The notes under the pieces are model-generated. The model did no database searches. It saw nothing but the letters and a program-made list of their open reading frames with translations, and was not told the origin of the DNA. Below are positions 27,702 to 37,514 of a DNA stretch of 64,000 nucleotides, one piece after another (position 1 is the stretch's first letter; the number at the start of each line of letters is the position of its first letter). Location of the stretch: the NCBI RefSeq assembly GCF_004339545.1, contig NZ_SMGD01000001.1:1-64000 (forward strand), read 5' to 3'. This stretch comes from Celerinatantimonas diazotrophica. Lineage in GTDB: Bacteria > Pseudomonadota > Gammaproteobacteria > Enterobacterales > Celerinatantimonadaceae. The position numbers and the translations under genes are program-made.

Positions 27702-29135
27702 TTAGAACAATGCAGCATTGATCCATAAATGGGTCATAATCGCCCCGATATACCCAAGAGCAATAACCGGGAACCAGCGCAAATGACCAAAGAAGGTATA
27801 CATTCCACGAGCTTGCCCCATCAAAGCAACCCCTGCGGCAGAACCAATAGATAACAAGCTACCACCAATCCCTGCCGTCATTGTTACCAACAACCATTGA
27901 CCTAAACTCATAGTTGGATGCATGGTTAATACCGCAAACATCACCGGAATATTATCAACAACAGAACTTAACACCCCAACGACAATATTGGCATAAGTCG
28001 GATTCCAGTTCGCGTACATAGCGTTAGAGACCAACTGTAGATAGCCAACAAATCCTAGCCCACCGACACACATGACTACGCCATAAAAGAATAACAGCGT
28101 ATCCCATTCGGCCTTGGCAATACGATTAAAGACATTAAATGGCACGACACTTCCCAAGTAACTCAGAGCTTCTTGATCCCCCCGAGCATGAGCATCAGAT
28201 TTCAAAGCAGCCAATTTTTTCGGGAAAGTACGACGTAAATAGAACCCCATTAATTGTAAATAACCCAAACCAAACATCATCCCCATCACCGGAGGTAGGT
28301 CTAATGAGTTATGCACATATACAGCCGTCGCAATCGTCAGTATAAACAACGCAATAATTCGTTTGCCGCCCCGTTGCATCGCAATATTTTCACTGGTTGA
28401 TTTAACGGGTCCTCGTGGAATAAAGAAAGTCATAATTACGGCTGGAATGACAAAATTGACCACCGCAGGGATGAACAAATCAAAGAACTGATTAAAGTCA
28501 ACCACCCCTTTTTGCCAGACCATCAGGGTCGTGATATCCCCAAATGGGCTAAAAGCTCCCCCGGCATTGGCACCAACCACAATGTTGATACACGCCATAT
28601 TAATGAATCGCTTTTCACCTTTAGCTACTTTTACAACTACCGCACACATCAATAATGCAGTGGTCATATTGTCCGCAACTGGCGAAATCACAAAAGATAA
28701 CACGCCGGTGAACCAGAATAAGGCTCGATACGATAATTGCTTACTCACCAGCCAGCAACGCAACTTATCGAATACTTGGCGATCTTCCATTGCATTAATA
28801 TATGTCATAGCGACTAACAGGAACAATAACAACTCTCCATACTCTTCCAAGTTTGAGCTGAATGCCTGTTCAACCCACGCCGCATGGGGTGAGCCTCTCT
28901 CAGCTAAACCAATTGCAAACCAGATAATCCCTGCTGCAATTAATACTGGTTTGGACTTATGTAACAGAGTCAACTCTTCGGTTGCGACCAAGAGATAAGC
29001 AACAATAAAAACGATCAAACAGAGCCATGCTGTTGATGTTCCAACGAGTTGAAGGTGGGGAGTAGAGCTCTCAGCTAAAGCGGGGAAACTAAAGCCTAAC
29101 ATTAGCCAAACGCTCCAACGAAGATATTTAGACAT
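27702..29135 (-). CDS. nhaD: Sodium/proton antiporter NhaD
   Basis: A 477-residue inner-membrane antiporter of the NhaD/ion transporter superfamily, common in halophilic and marine gammaproteobacteria. A signal-like N-terminus is followed by about 12 hydrophobic helices. Characteristic parts are VISPVADNMTTALLMCAVVV, GANAGGAFSPFGDITTLMVW and VLSSVVDNIPVMFAVL. The ATG at 29135, 7 nt after AGGA, is preferred over one two codons upstream. It exports Na+ in exchange for protons. Confidence 0.95.
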   Translation of the reverse strand: MSKYLRWSVWLMLGFSFPALAESSTPHLQLVGTSTAWLCLIVFIVAYLLVATEELTLLHKSKPVLIAAGIIWFAIGLAERGSPHAAWVEQAFSSNLEEYGELLLFLLVAMTYINAMEDRQVFDKLRCWLVSKQLSYRALFWFTGVLSFVISPVADNMTTALLMCAVVVKVAKGEKRFINMACINIVVGANAGGAFSPFGDITTLMVWQKGVVDFNQFFDLFIPAVVNFVIPAVIMTFFIPRGPVKSTSENIAMQRGGKRIIALFILTIATAVYVHNSLDLPPVMGMMFGLGYLQLMGFYLRRTFPKKLAALKSDAHARGDQEALSYLGSVVPFNVFNRIAKAEWDTLLFFYGVVMCVGGLGFVGYLQLVSNAMYANWNPTYANIVVGVLSSVVDNIPVMFAVLTMHPTMSLGQWLLVTMTAGIGGSLLSIGSAAGVALMGQARGMYTFFGHLRWFPVIALGYIGAIMTHLWINAALF

Positions 29136-29571
29136 AATCATTCCTGTTAGTGAATTCGCGTTCTAGACAGCAAAGCGCAATAGATGACCTCTGCTGCTAT
29201 TTACCAGATAACCACAAATCCATTTGTGTGTATAGATAACATCATTGATAACTCAATGATTAATAATAACTATTACTTTCAGATCAAGAGATAACCTGCT
29301 GCAACGAAAAAATACTGGGTATAAATTGTGATACGAATCACTATAGGCCAAGTTGATGAAGATCAGCTATCGCAATTATATTGAAATATAATTTCATATA
29401 CGTGTTATTATATAACCAATCATGACTCAAATTTTCACAATTCCGCAGCTATGTCCCGATTTCAAGGCGACTTAACAAACCAATAAATGAATCTCCGTTC
29501 ACCTATCGATGGTGTTAAATATTCACTGAAATCAAGTTACAATAGTCGCCTGTTTTTAAGGAATAGTTTTC
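29136..29571. other. Divergent intergenic region between nhaD and csdA
   Basis: About 430 bases containing both promoters. I see no gene. AT-rich blocks at 29250-29285 and 29380-29420 are likely promoter elements. I looked for a known sodium-responsive RNA and saw nothing I could support. Confidence 0.45.
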
Positions 29572-30783
29572 ATGAAATCGTTCAATCCCGATGAATTTAG
29601 AAATCATTTTCGTTGTTTTTCAACTTCTGAGACACTTGGGATTTATCTTGATAATGCTGCGACAACGCAAATTCCTGATGAAGTCCTGCAAGCTCTAGCC
29701 AGTTATTATAGTTCCGGTAGATCAAATGTGCACCGCTCTTCGTATCCATTAGCCAATAAGCTCACACAGCAATTTGAACAAGCCCGAACCATTGTCGCTC
29801 AATGGCTCAATGGATCAGCCAGAGGAGTGATATGGACATCAGGAACGACCGATGGATTAAATCGCTTGGCTGATGGCTTAAGAGGCCATTTTAAATCAGA
29901 ACAAACCATCCTCGTATCCGCTTTAGAGCATCATGCCAATTTGGTTCCTTGGCAACAACTATGTGTAAAGGATAATCTAACACTAAGGATTATCCCTACG
30001 ACTGAAACGGGTGATATTGATTACGCGGCCTACCAACAACTACTGCAAATTCATAATGTTGCTGTTGTCTGTTGTTGTCACGTTTCCAATAGTTTAGGCG
30101 TATGTAATGATGTCCAGGAGATCACTCGACTCGCTCATCAACATGGTGCTTTAGCCATTATTGATGGCGCCCAAGCCGTCGCTCATTTAGATATTGATCT
30201 TCAATTAATCGATTGCGATGCATATCTATTTTCTGGCCATAAAGTTTATGCGCCGACCGGTATTGGCGCAATAGTGGGACAAACTCACTTTTTAGAGCAG
30301 CTACAACCCTGTCGCTTTGGTGGCGAGATGGTGAAAAAGGTCACATATCAAGATGCCACTTTTCGCGAACTGCCCTATCGTCTTGAACCTGGCACACCGA
30401 ATATTGATGGCGTTCTTGCGCTTAGTGCCGCAATTCGCTTTTTAAGTGCTCATCAAGAAGGCAAACAAGCATACGAGCAACAACTTTTAGCGTATTGCGA
30501 ATCGCAATTACACCAAATTAAAGAGCTCACCATCCTTGCCCATCCGAAGCACCGCTGTGGTGTTATATCCTTTGTCGTTAATCACGTTCACCCATTTGAT
30601 ATCGCAGATTGGTTAAATAACCAACAGATTTCGGTGCGCTGTGGTTTCCATTGTGCAATGCCTATCACCGAACAATGGGCCCATCAGGGGAGTCTTCGGA
30701 TATCGCTAGCAGCCTATAATACCTTCTATGAAATTGATCAATTTATTGAGTCACTCAAACAGGCGATTGATATTAATTTATGA
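29572..30783 (+). CDS. csdA: Cysteine desulfurase CsdA
   Basis: A 403-residue PLP enzyme of the SufS/CsdA group that mobilises sulfur from cysteine. The PLP lysine lies in FSGHKVYAPTGIG. The catalytic cysteine lies in SVRCGFHCAMP, and GIYLDNAATTQIP is the typical N-terminal segment. The stop overlaps the next start (ATGA), pairing it with a SufE-like acceptor, as in E. coli csdA-csdE. Confidence 0.95.
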   Translation: MKSFNPDEFRNHFRCFSTSETLGIYLDNAATTQIPDEVLQALASYYSSGRSNVHRSSYPLANKLTQQFEQARTIVAQWLNGSARGVIWTSGTTDGLNRLADGLRGHFKSEQTILVSALEHHANLVPWQQLCVKDNLTLRIIPTTETGDIDYAAYQQLLQIHNVAVVCCCHVSNSLGVCNDVQEITRLAHQHGALAIIDGAQAVAHLDIDLQLIDCDAYLFSGHKVYAPTGIGAIVGQTHFLEQLQPCRFGGEMVKKVTYQDATFRELPYRLEPGTPNIDGVLALSAAIRFLSAHQEGKQAYEQQLLAYCESQLHQIKELTILAHPKHRCGVISFVVNHVHPFDIADWLNNQQISVRCGFHCAMPITEQWAHQGSLRISLAAYNTFYEIDQFIESLKQAIDINL

Positions 30784-31193
30784 TGATTTACCCACAAACA
30801 TCGAGCTTGCCTGATTGGCAAAGCTTACAAGTTTTATTCACTTCAGCGACCAGTTATGAGGAACGCTACCGTCAATTATTATTATTAGGCAAAAAATTTC
30901 CAGCAATGCCAGAGGATTATCGTCAGGAACAAAATGAAGTATCCGGATGTGAAAGTCGCAGCTGGGTTTATACAGAAAAAAATCAATTATGGTGCGATAG
31001 TGAAGCCCGTATCATTCGAGGATTAATGACTATATTATTAAGTTTAGTGAATCATTCAGATTATCAATCAATAAAATCGATTGATTTAATCGCTAAGCTC
31101 GAACAATTAGGACTCCGTCATTATATTAGTGAATCACGAATCAATGGTATTCAAGCAATATGGCAACAACTCTCTGCTTTACAAACAATATAA
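30780..31193 (+). CDS. csdE: SufE-family sulfur acceptor CsdE
   Basis: A 137-residue SufE/CsdE protein. The sulfur-accepting cysteine is in NEVSGCESRSWVY. It takes persulfide from CsdA and passes it on; in E. coli one route leads to CsdL/TcdA for tRNA modification. It overlaps csdA by 4 bases. No csdL lies next to it here. Confidence 0.93.
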   Translation: MMIYPQTSSLPDWQSLQVLFTSATSYEERYRQLLLLGKKFPAMPEDYRQEQNEVSGCESRSWVYTEKNQLWCDSEARIIRGLMTILLSLVNHSDYQSIKSIDLIAKLEQLGLRHYISESRINGIQAIWQQLSALQTI

Positions 31194-31428
31194 TGTGATA
31201 TTAATCTCGTTTAAGTTCAATTTTTTCTAATTATATTGGCTAATTAATTCGATTTTTTATTCCTATTAGAAAGCTCTTGCAGCTGCTTAGAGTAAGTGTA
31301 ATACTGGATTAGTTTGGAATAATTGGCAATATTTATGTTTTTCAATGATCATGTATATGCTCCTGTAACTCATAAGTACGTCTGTTCTTTCAAAGTAACA
31401 CGAAATTTATTAAATGCAGGATCATGAT

Positions 31429-31638
31429 ATGTCTACACGATTAACTGGCACCGTTAAATTCTTTAATGAAACTAAAGGGTTTGGTTTTATTTCTCAGGCT
31501 GAAGGCTCTGATGTATTTGTACACTTTAGTGCAATCCAGTCTGATGGGTTCAAGACCTTAAAAGACGGTCAGCAAGTCGAATTCACATTAGGCCAGAGCC
31601 CGAAAGGCCCTCAGGCAGAGAACGTTGTTCCTCTGTAA
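31429..31638 (+). CDS. CspA-family cold shock protein
   Basis: A 69-residue single-domain nucleic-acid chaperone with RNP1 (KGFGFISQ) and RNP2 (DVFVHFSAI). The ATG at 31429 has AGGA about 7 nt upstream and gives the usual [12 protein letters not shown] start. The 235-bp leader region before it holds an AT-rich promoter and probably a 5' UTR, as usual for csp genes. Whether it is cold-inducible cannot be told. Confidence 0.95.
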   Translation: MSTRLTGTVKFFNETKGFGFISQAEGSDVFVHFSAIQSDGFKTLKDGQQVEFTLGQSPKGPQAENVVPL

Positions 31639-31660
31639 GTAAACGGCATAGAATAAACAA

Positions 31661-31685
31661 AAATAGCCGCTCAGTGCGGCTATTT
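31661..31685. terminator. Bidirectional terminator between csp and leuB
   Basis: AAATAGCCGC-TCAGT-GCGGCTATTT is a perfect stem flanked by A and T runs, between convergent genes. Confidence 0.92.
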
Positions 31686-31725
31686 TATTTAAAGACCAAA
31701 AAGTTATGGCCTTTATCACTATTCT

Positions 31726-32829
31726 TTATACGGGCATTTTTTCTAATTCTAATACCACCATATCACCAAATTCATCTGTCTTAATTAATTTAACATCCCG
31801 CCCTTTAGCAAGATCAGGTGTGCAGTAGCCTTTTGCAAAAACAGATTGCATCGCCTGCCAGAGATTATTGGCTTCTTGCTTCATACCAAAGCTCATATCC
31901 AACATCAGAGCAACTGAACCAATCATCGAATATGGGTTAGCGATATTCTGCCCAGCAATATCCGGGGCACTACCATGAGATGGTTCATAATAAGACTTTT
32001 CTGGACCAACACATGCTGAAGGCATTAACCCCAAAGATCCCAGTATTCCTCCCCCAAGATCACTTAAGATATCGCCAAACATATTTTCCATAACCATCAC
32101 ATCAAATTGCTTAGGATCCAGACATAAATAAGTTGCTGCCGCATCCACCAGAATATGTTTCACTTCAACATCTGGGTAGTCTTGACCAACTTCACCGACA
32201 ATTTCATTCCAGAGAACACTTGATTTAAGTACATTACTTTTATGGATATTATGTAATACTTTTTTACGTGAGCGAGCCGTATTAAAAGCAACTTGAACAA
32301 TCGCCCGAATCTGCTCTTCATCATACTCAAGCAATTCTTTCACATAGCGTTTGCCATTTGCATCAACGCCAGTTTTTTTCTCACCGAAATACAATCCTCC
32401 GACCAGTTCGCGGATAATCATAAAATCGACGCCATCTCCAATGACTTCTTCTTTCAGTGGTGAAAAAAACGATAGTTCTTTCGGTAAGTAGACGGGCCGA
32501 AAATTAGCAAATGTATTGTATCGGCGCCGCATTGGCAGCAAAGCACCTCGTTCAGGCTGCTCATCGACCGGAATCTTTTGAGACTGCTCATGACTTAGGC
32601 CAATCGTTCCTTTGAGGATAGCATCGGCTTCATCACAAATTTTTATCGTCTTTTCAGGAAATGCTTTACCAGTCTCAAAATAGGCTGCTGCACCAAATAG
32701 TGCTTCTTGCAAATCAAAGCTTACATCTGCATGACGTTTCTCGACAGCTTTAAGCACTTTAATCGCTTCATTCATGATTTCTGGACCAATGCCATCACCA
32801 GCCAGCAACGCAATTTTATACTGTTTCAT
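31726..32829 (-). CDS. leuB: 3-isopropylmalate dehydrogenase
   Basis: A 367-residue enzyme of the isocitrate/isopropylmalate dehydrogenase family, oxidising 3-isopropylmalate in leucine synthesis. Motifs are LLAGDGIGPEIM, the substrate arginine region RRRYNTFANFRP, IRELVGGLYFG, and GSAPDIAGQNIANPYSMIGS. It is separated by about 19 kb from leuCD (51845-53888), so the leu genes are split. leuA is not in the window. Confidence 0.93.
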   Translation of the reverse strand: MKQYKIALLAGDGIGPEIMNEAIKVLKAVEKRHADVSFDLQEALFGAAAYFETGKAFPEKTIKICDEADAILKGTIGLSHEQSQKIPVDEQPERGALLPMRRRYNTFANFRPVYLPKELSFFSPLKEEVIGDGVDFMIIRELVGGLYFGEKKTGVDANGKRYVKELLEYDEEQIRAIVQVAFNTARSRKKVLHNIHKSNVLKSSVLWNEIVGEVGQDYPDVEVKHILVDAAATYLCLDPKQFDVMVMENMFGDILSDLGGGILGSLGLMPSACVGPEKSYYEPSHGSAPDIAGQNIANPYSMIGSVALMLDMSFGMKQEANNLWQAMQSVFAKGYCTPDLAKGRDVKLIKTDEFGDMVVLELEKMPV

Positions 32830-32924
32830 TCGTAACTCCTGAAGGATAATCTTTAAATTCTCATACCAAGTAACATCTCAAGACAGCAGATAGGTCAGAG
32901 ATTATCTGATTGATTCATTTAAAA

Positions 32925-34367
32925 TTAAGTTATTTTATGTTCTTTAAGCTTCTTTGCTACAGCCGTATGTGACAATCCGAGTTTTTTTGCTAATGCTCGA
33001 GTACTTGGGAACTGCGGGTAATAATAGCTTAAAAGTAATTTCTCAAAATCTGCCATCGCCTGGTGATAGTCTTTATCAAGTAAACCACAAATCGCAGTGT
33101 CAGCATTAGCATGCTGATTAGCGTAACGAATATCTTTCGTTGACCAGGCGCGAAGACCAGTATGTGCTATGGTATCACGTAAAACCTGCAATAGTTGGCT
33201 AATATTGCCTGGCCATTGACATTTTTTAAGGAATTGTTGCACCGAACGGTTCAAAATAGGTGATTGTGCCCCTTTGCTTATGAAATATTCATTCAACCAT
33301 GCTTGCGCTAACTGAACACTGTCCTCCGGACGCTCTCGCAAAGGTGGTAAACGAATGATCTGCCCAAATGCACTATAAAAAGAAACTTCGCCATATCGGG
33401 CAATAAGTTCTTCAGGAGAGAGTAATGAAGTATAAACCGCTTGAGCGACAAAATGCATTTGCGCAATAATTCTAAGTATTTGTTCCGAGGTAAAACTTTC
33501 GATCTGATAAACGAGCACCATCTCTGGACGGCTGGCAGCCAGATCTAAAAGTTGCTCATCTAATGCCTCATCATGAATCGGACCAGAAATAACGGTCATA
33601 TCACCCGCTGAATTACCACGGAAATGATTCAACAGCTGAGCACAAAAGCGTTTTCCCGTTCCCACTTCACCATAAATCAACACGGATCGCGGTAAACTGG
33701 CAATCTCTTTGATCTGTTCAATAATGCGGATATATTCCGGGTCGTGAGCGATTAAGCCAAATGGCGCAAAACTATCGCGAATGCTCGCTAAATCTAAATC
33801 CGGAATGAACTGACTATCAGAGCGAAAACTCATTAAAGCGCTTGGAAGGTGAGACAGCGACAAATTATCGACCAGTGGTTCAACATAAGCTCGGTAGGCT
33901 CTCCCCCCTAAATAAACTTCAATAATTTCAGGGCGACCATTATCACGACCCAACCAGCGCGTAATAGAAAAACCTTTGACCCAGTTCCCCAATGGTTGCC
34001 CGATCAGGTCCCCCATTAAACATCGGCAAACATAACTCACAGCCTGGTTGGTTTGTAAAATTAAACCATTGCGATCAATTAAAATAACAGGATAAGAGAT
34101 TTGGTTAAGTAACAATTGCAGTTCCCGACGCCCCAGCTCTGATGGAACAACATCAACCGTCCTCGCGTCATAGATCTGCTCATTGCAACGTAGTGCTCCG
34201 AGCATCTGTTTTAAATCACTAAACTCAACTTTTGAAATAGTGACATACAGATAGCCCGCTTGATTCGATTCAATTGCTTCAAGACTGACTTGATACTGAT
34301 TCAATACATCAAAAACTGAGGAAACGACGTCAATACCACAAGGGCATACTATTTCCAAACACGTCAT
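32925..34367 (-). CDS. tyrR: TyrR/PhhR-type regulator with degenerate AAA+ domain
   Basis: A 480-residue regulator with the TyrR plan: N-terminal ACT-like domain (1-75), PAS domain (about 80-190), AAA+ domain (about 205-430) and a Fis-type helix-turn-helix (STRALAKKLGLSHTAVAKKLKEH, given as STRALAKKLGLSH then TAVAKKLKEH). Walker A is present (GEVGTGKR, 233-240). The Walker B segment reads MVLVYQIES, without the usual Asp-Glu, and the sigma-54 contact loop GAFTGA is missing. It therefore probably works as a sigma-70 regulator with impaired ATPase. It controls aromatic amino-acid genes in relatives. It follows phhB by 2 bases. Confidence 0.88.
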   Translation of the reverse strand: MTCLEIVCPCGIDVVSSVFDVLNQYQVSLEAIESNQAGYLYVTISKVEFSDLKQMLGALRCNEQIYDARTVDVVPSELGRRELQLLLNQISYPVILIDRNGLILQTNQAVSYVCRCLMGDLIGQPLGNWVKGFSITRWLGRDNGRPEIIEVYLGGRAYRAYVEPLVDNLSLSHLPSALMSFRSDSQFIPDLDLASIRDSFAPFGLIAHDPEYIRIIEQIKEIASLPRSVLIYGEVGTGKRFCAQLLNHFRGNSAGDMTVISGPIHDEALDEQLLDLAASRPEMVLVYQIESFTSEQILRIIAQMHFVAQAVYTSLLSPEELIARYGEVSFYSAFGQIIRLPPLRERPEDSVQLAQAWLNEYFISKGAQSPILNRSVQQFLKKCQWPGNISQLLQVLRDTIAHTGLRAWSTKDIRYANQHANADTAICGLLDKDYHQAMADFEKLLLSYYYPQFPSTRALAKKLGLSHTAVAKKLKEHKIT

Positions 34368-34369
34368 AA

Positions 34370-34699
34370 TTATCCCACATTTCGTTCTGCCAGTTCATCA
34401 CAGCGTGCTGCCATAATAAAATCCATTTCAGTCAAGCCCTGACAGGACTCGCTCCACCAAACGACTTGGACCCATTGCGACTGAATCGTCAGACGTGGAT
34501 GGTGATTCTCAAGCTGAGCCATATTCGCAATCTGATTCGCTAACAACATCGCATCAGCAAATTGAGTGCAGCGGTATTTTTTGACCAGACGAGAAGCATT
34601 ATCCACTTGTTGCAATTGCCAATGGTCCAGATGAGAGAGCAATTGGGAAATTTGCGACTGATCTAACGCGTTAGCCTTAATTTGTTCATTCTTAGCCAT
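34370..34699 (-). CDS. phhB: Pterin-4a-carbinolamine dehydratase
   Basis: A 109-residue PhhB/PCD protein that recycles the pterin cofactor of phenylalanine hydroxylase. The family motif ENHHPRLTI is followed by VVWWSESCQGLTEMDFIMAA. The ATG at 34699 has AAGGAG 8 nt upstream; a GTG three codons earlier is also possible. It is sandwiched between ycjF and tyrR, where enterobacteria have nothing, and is probably co-transcribed with tyrR. phhA is not in the window. Confidence 0.92.
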   Translation of the reverse strand: MAKNEQIKANALDQSQISQLLSHLDHWQLQQVDNASRLVKKYRCTQFADAMLLANQIANMAQLENHHPRLTIQSQWVQVVWWSESCQGLTEMDFIMAARCDELAERNVG

Positions 34700-34755
34700 C
34701 TGTGGCACTCCTTAACTCCTCATAAATCCAATATAGCCGATTCAACCGGCAAAAA

Positions 34756-35766
34756 TCACCCTTTGCTAGACATTTGCATAATATCTTTTAACAATTGGCG
34801 TTGTACTGACGCCAATTTGGGCATCTGTTCGGCTGAGAGTTTAAATGGTCGGCAAACTTGCAGACACTGATATCCTAAACGGGCCGTCAATAATCCGGCA
34901 CTCAAACCATCAGCAGCACTAGCCGATAATTTGCGAGTCAATCCAGTCCCCATCATCTCGACCCCCATATCACTGATCACCTGTGAAACGCCAGCAAAAG
35001 CAATATTCGCCAATACCGTTTTAACCAATAAAGTTTGCATCATCATGCCCGATGGTAATCCATATAAGCGGGCCATCTGTCGCATCATGCATAAATTCCG
35101 CCACATCATTAATGCCATGTCTAAACTCGCAGATGGACTCAGTGCCAACATGACAGCCGACTGGGAACTGTAACGCAACACTAATTTTTTGGCTTTTTTA
35201 TCTTGAACACTTAGGACTTTATTTTCAAAAAATCCCAGAATTTCTCGGGTTTCATGATAAGGTTCCAATCCAGCTTGCCAATGGTCGCTGTTTTCCCCCA
35301 TGTTCAGAGCCATTTGATTAAGTTGTCTGATCAGCTTCTCTTTAGGTGCACCCGAGGCAGAAAACTGTGCAGATAAATCAAGATTAGAGCGTTTTTTAAA
35401 ACGGTACACAGCCCAAAGCTCGCGTAGAATAGCAATAAAAATGATCAAACTGACTACAACCACTGCAACCGAATATAACGAATTCGCGCCCCACGGCTGA
35501 AAAATTAGTTGGTCAACAGCCCGGAACAACGGCCAGATAATAATCACCGCCAATCCTAGCGCTAAGGCTTTCCAATACCATTGAAGTTTTAAGCTTTGAG
35601 ATGGTTTATCAACATCAAATGATAAATCATGGTTATATTCATCTTCGTCAACTCGTTGCCAGTTTGGATCACTGGTAAAATCGATACGCTCTGATAATGA
35701 GTCTTCGACAGGTGAATCATTTTCTAATTGAGATGAAAAATTTTCTCGTTGTGCGAGTTTATTCAT
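34756..35766 (-). CDS. ycjF: YcjF (UPF0283) inner-membrane protein
   Basis: A 336-residue membrane protein of the TIGR01620/UPF0283 family. Two membrane helices (about 70-90 and 100-120) follow an acidic N-terminus. The C-terminal domain is typical (SAQFSASGAPKEKLIRQLNQ region and MALMMWRNLCMMRQMARLYG). I chose the ATG at 35766, which has GGAGG 5 nt upstream; a GTG at 35784 is the alternative. It follows ycjX, and the pair belongs to the stress/phage-shock neighbourhood in relatives. Molecular role is unknown. Confidence 0.93.
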   Translation of the reverse strand: MNKLAQRENFSSQLENDSPVEDSLSERIDFTSDPNWQRVDEDEYNHDLSFDVDKPSQSLKLQWYWKALALGLAVIIIWPLFRAVDQLIFQPWGANSLYSVAVVVVSLIIFIAILRELWAVYRFKKRSNLDLSAQFSASGAPKEKLIRQLNQMALNMGENSDHWQAGLEPYHETREILGFFENKVLSVQDKKAKKLVLRYSSQSAVMLALSPSASLDMALMMWRNLCMMRQMARLYGLPSGMMMQTLLVKTVLANIAFAGVSQVISDMGVEMMGTGLTRKLSASAADGLSAGLLTARLGYQCLQVCRPFKLSAEQMPKLASVQRQLLKDIMQMSSKG

Positions 35767-35798
35767 ACCAACCTCCCGGCTCACAGCAGCGAACGATG

Positions 35799-37163
35799 TT
35801 ATACAAGTTTATCGCCTATTAAATATTCTAATAACGCATCAAGACGCATATGTTTCATTGGCTGACCGACTGGCGTTGCAATAGGCAAAAACGAAGGATA
35901 ATCAAAATGATGGGTATCCCAAAAATGTGCCTCAGGAACCTCTTTCGGAACGCCACCAGGAAAAACATTCAACCATTGCCCCGTCTTTAATTCTTTGCCT
36001 CTCAGGGCCGGCTTATTCTGGATTTTTCCCTGCTCTGTTGCTACCACAGCACTAGTGACCATCGTCTGATACTCGATACCGTTAAACCGTAATCGCCCCA
36101 TTGCACTGGCCAACAAATCATCGATCAATAACGACAAAGCGGGATATTGATCCATCGTAATTCGGTCCGCTTGAGTAGCGGCAAACAAAACTTTATCAAC
36201 ACGGGGAGAAAATAGCCGATTCAATAAACTCCGTCGCCCATAGTTGAAGCTTTTTAACACTTCACTCAGTGCCTTTTGCAGTTCAGAGACGGCACTTGGC
36301 CCATAATTAAGAGCATCGAGGACATCGACTAAGACAACTTGGCGATCAAAACGGCTAAAATGTTCTTTATAAAAAGGCTCGACAATGTGACGTCGATAAT
36401 AGTCATAACGCTGTTGTAGTACTTTAAAACAACTCTGTTTTGAATATTGGCTACTATTGGAAGCCATTTTGCCTACCCAAGGGAAAAACTCCAGCACAGG
36501 AGCATCGTTAAGTTCACCGGGTAATAACAGCCGGCCCGGTGTCAACCAATATCCGCCCTGCTGGCGCGAAGCGACTAAACATTGTCGATAATCCTGAGCC
36601 ATCTCTTTTAATGGGACATCAGCGGCCTCAGCAGATGGATCTAACTCGCTGGCTTTACGTAAAAACGGCTCCGCCAATGGATTAGATTCAAGCGTTTTCC
36701 GAACATTATCACTCCATTGCTGGTAGGACTGCTCTAACAGAGGCAAATCTAACAACCACTCACCTGGATAATCAAACAAATCCACCAACAAGTCGCGGCG
36801 AGGAGTCAGCTTTTGACGCAGACTCCCTTGAGGCTGGTAGCGAATCGTCAACCGAATTTCATTCAACGTTTCCGTCGCTTGTGGCCATTGCCCATTGGCA
36901 AGCTGCTCACGTAATGGATCGTATGGGAATGTCGGAATATGCAACAAATCATAACGAGATTGCGTACATCCCAGTAATCGTCCACTCGATGCGACTTTCC
37001 ACATCGATAAATTAGCTTTATTCCAATTGAGTAAGGCATCTATCAAAGCCGTGACAAAGGTTGTCTTACCACTTTGGCGAAGACCTGTCACCGCGATACG
37101 TAGATGTTGGTCTGTCCCTCTTTTAAGCCACTCCCGCCCAACAGTTTGCCAATTTGAATGCAA
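35799..37163 (-). CDS. ycjX: YcjX family P-loop protein
   Basis: A 454-residue DUF463 P-loop NTPase-like protein with Walker A GLRQSGKTTF near the N-terminus and a DYPGEWLLDLPL segment typical of the family. It is the gene usually found after pspABC in gammaproteobacteria, but no psp genes are present here. It precedes ycjF by 32 bases. Function is not established; it is associated with envelope stress. Confidence 0.93.
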   Translation of the reverse strand: MHSNWQTVGREWLKRGTDQHLRIAVTGLRQSGKTTFVTALIDALLNWNKANLSMWKVASSGRLLGCTQSRYDLLHIPTFPYDPLREQLANGQWPQATETLNEIRLTIRYQPQGSLRQKLTPRRDLLVDLFDYPGEWLLDLPLLEQSYQQWSDNVRKTLESNPLAEPFLRKASELDPSAEAADVPLKEMAQDYRQCLVASRQQGGYWLTPGRLLLPGELNDAPVLEFFPWVGKMASNSSQYSKQSCFKVLQQRYDYYRRHIVEPFYKEHFSRFDRQVVLVDVLDALNYGPSAVSELQKALSEVLKSFNYGRRSLLNRLFSPRVDKVLFAATQADRITMDQYPALSLLIDDLLASAMGRLRFNGIEYQTMVTSAVVATEQGKIQNKPALRGKELKTGQWLNVFPGGVPKEVPEAHFWDTHHFDYPSFLPIATPVGQPMKHMRLDALLEYLIGDKLV

Positions 37164-37514
37164 ATAGCCCCCTTTAACCTCGCTCTAAACATTTATCACA
37201 TAATGAATTTGACACTATGTCAATTTAAGTTTTTAGTTTAACTGATTGAAGTATGCATGAAAAAAACACAAATAGAGGTCAAATGTGTAAAAATTGTCCT
37301 GATTATTGGTGTTAAAACAAAAAAATATATCAAAACGGTAGATACTGATGACCAGAGGCTTTTATAATTCGTTCCCAAAATCATCATGTATTCTTATTTT
37401 ATGTATCATGTTTTTTGATGGTTTAATGCGATTGAACCTTAGTCAATCATCTTAAATATTATGAGGGTAATGCTGAAAGGGATTGCCTTAACGATTAACG
37501 ACAGGAAGTAAACG
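37164..37514. other. Divergent intergenic region between ycjX and sapB
   Basis: About 350 AT-rich bases. I see no coding region. In relatives sapA sits before sapB; I find no sapA and no recognisable remnant of it here. It must hold both promoters. Confidence 0.5.

Noticed and set aside
29136-29571. Sodium-sensing riboswitch upstream of nhaD
   Set aside because: I could not identify a conserved fold or core motif by eye; a covariance-model search would decide.
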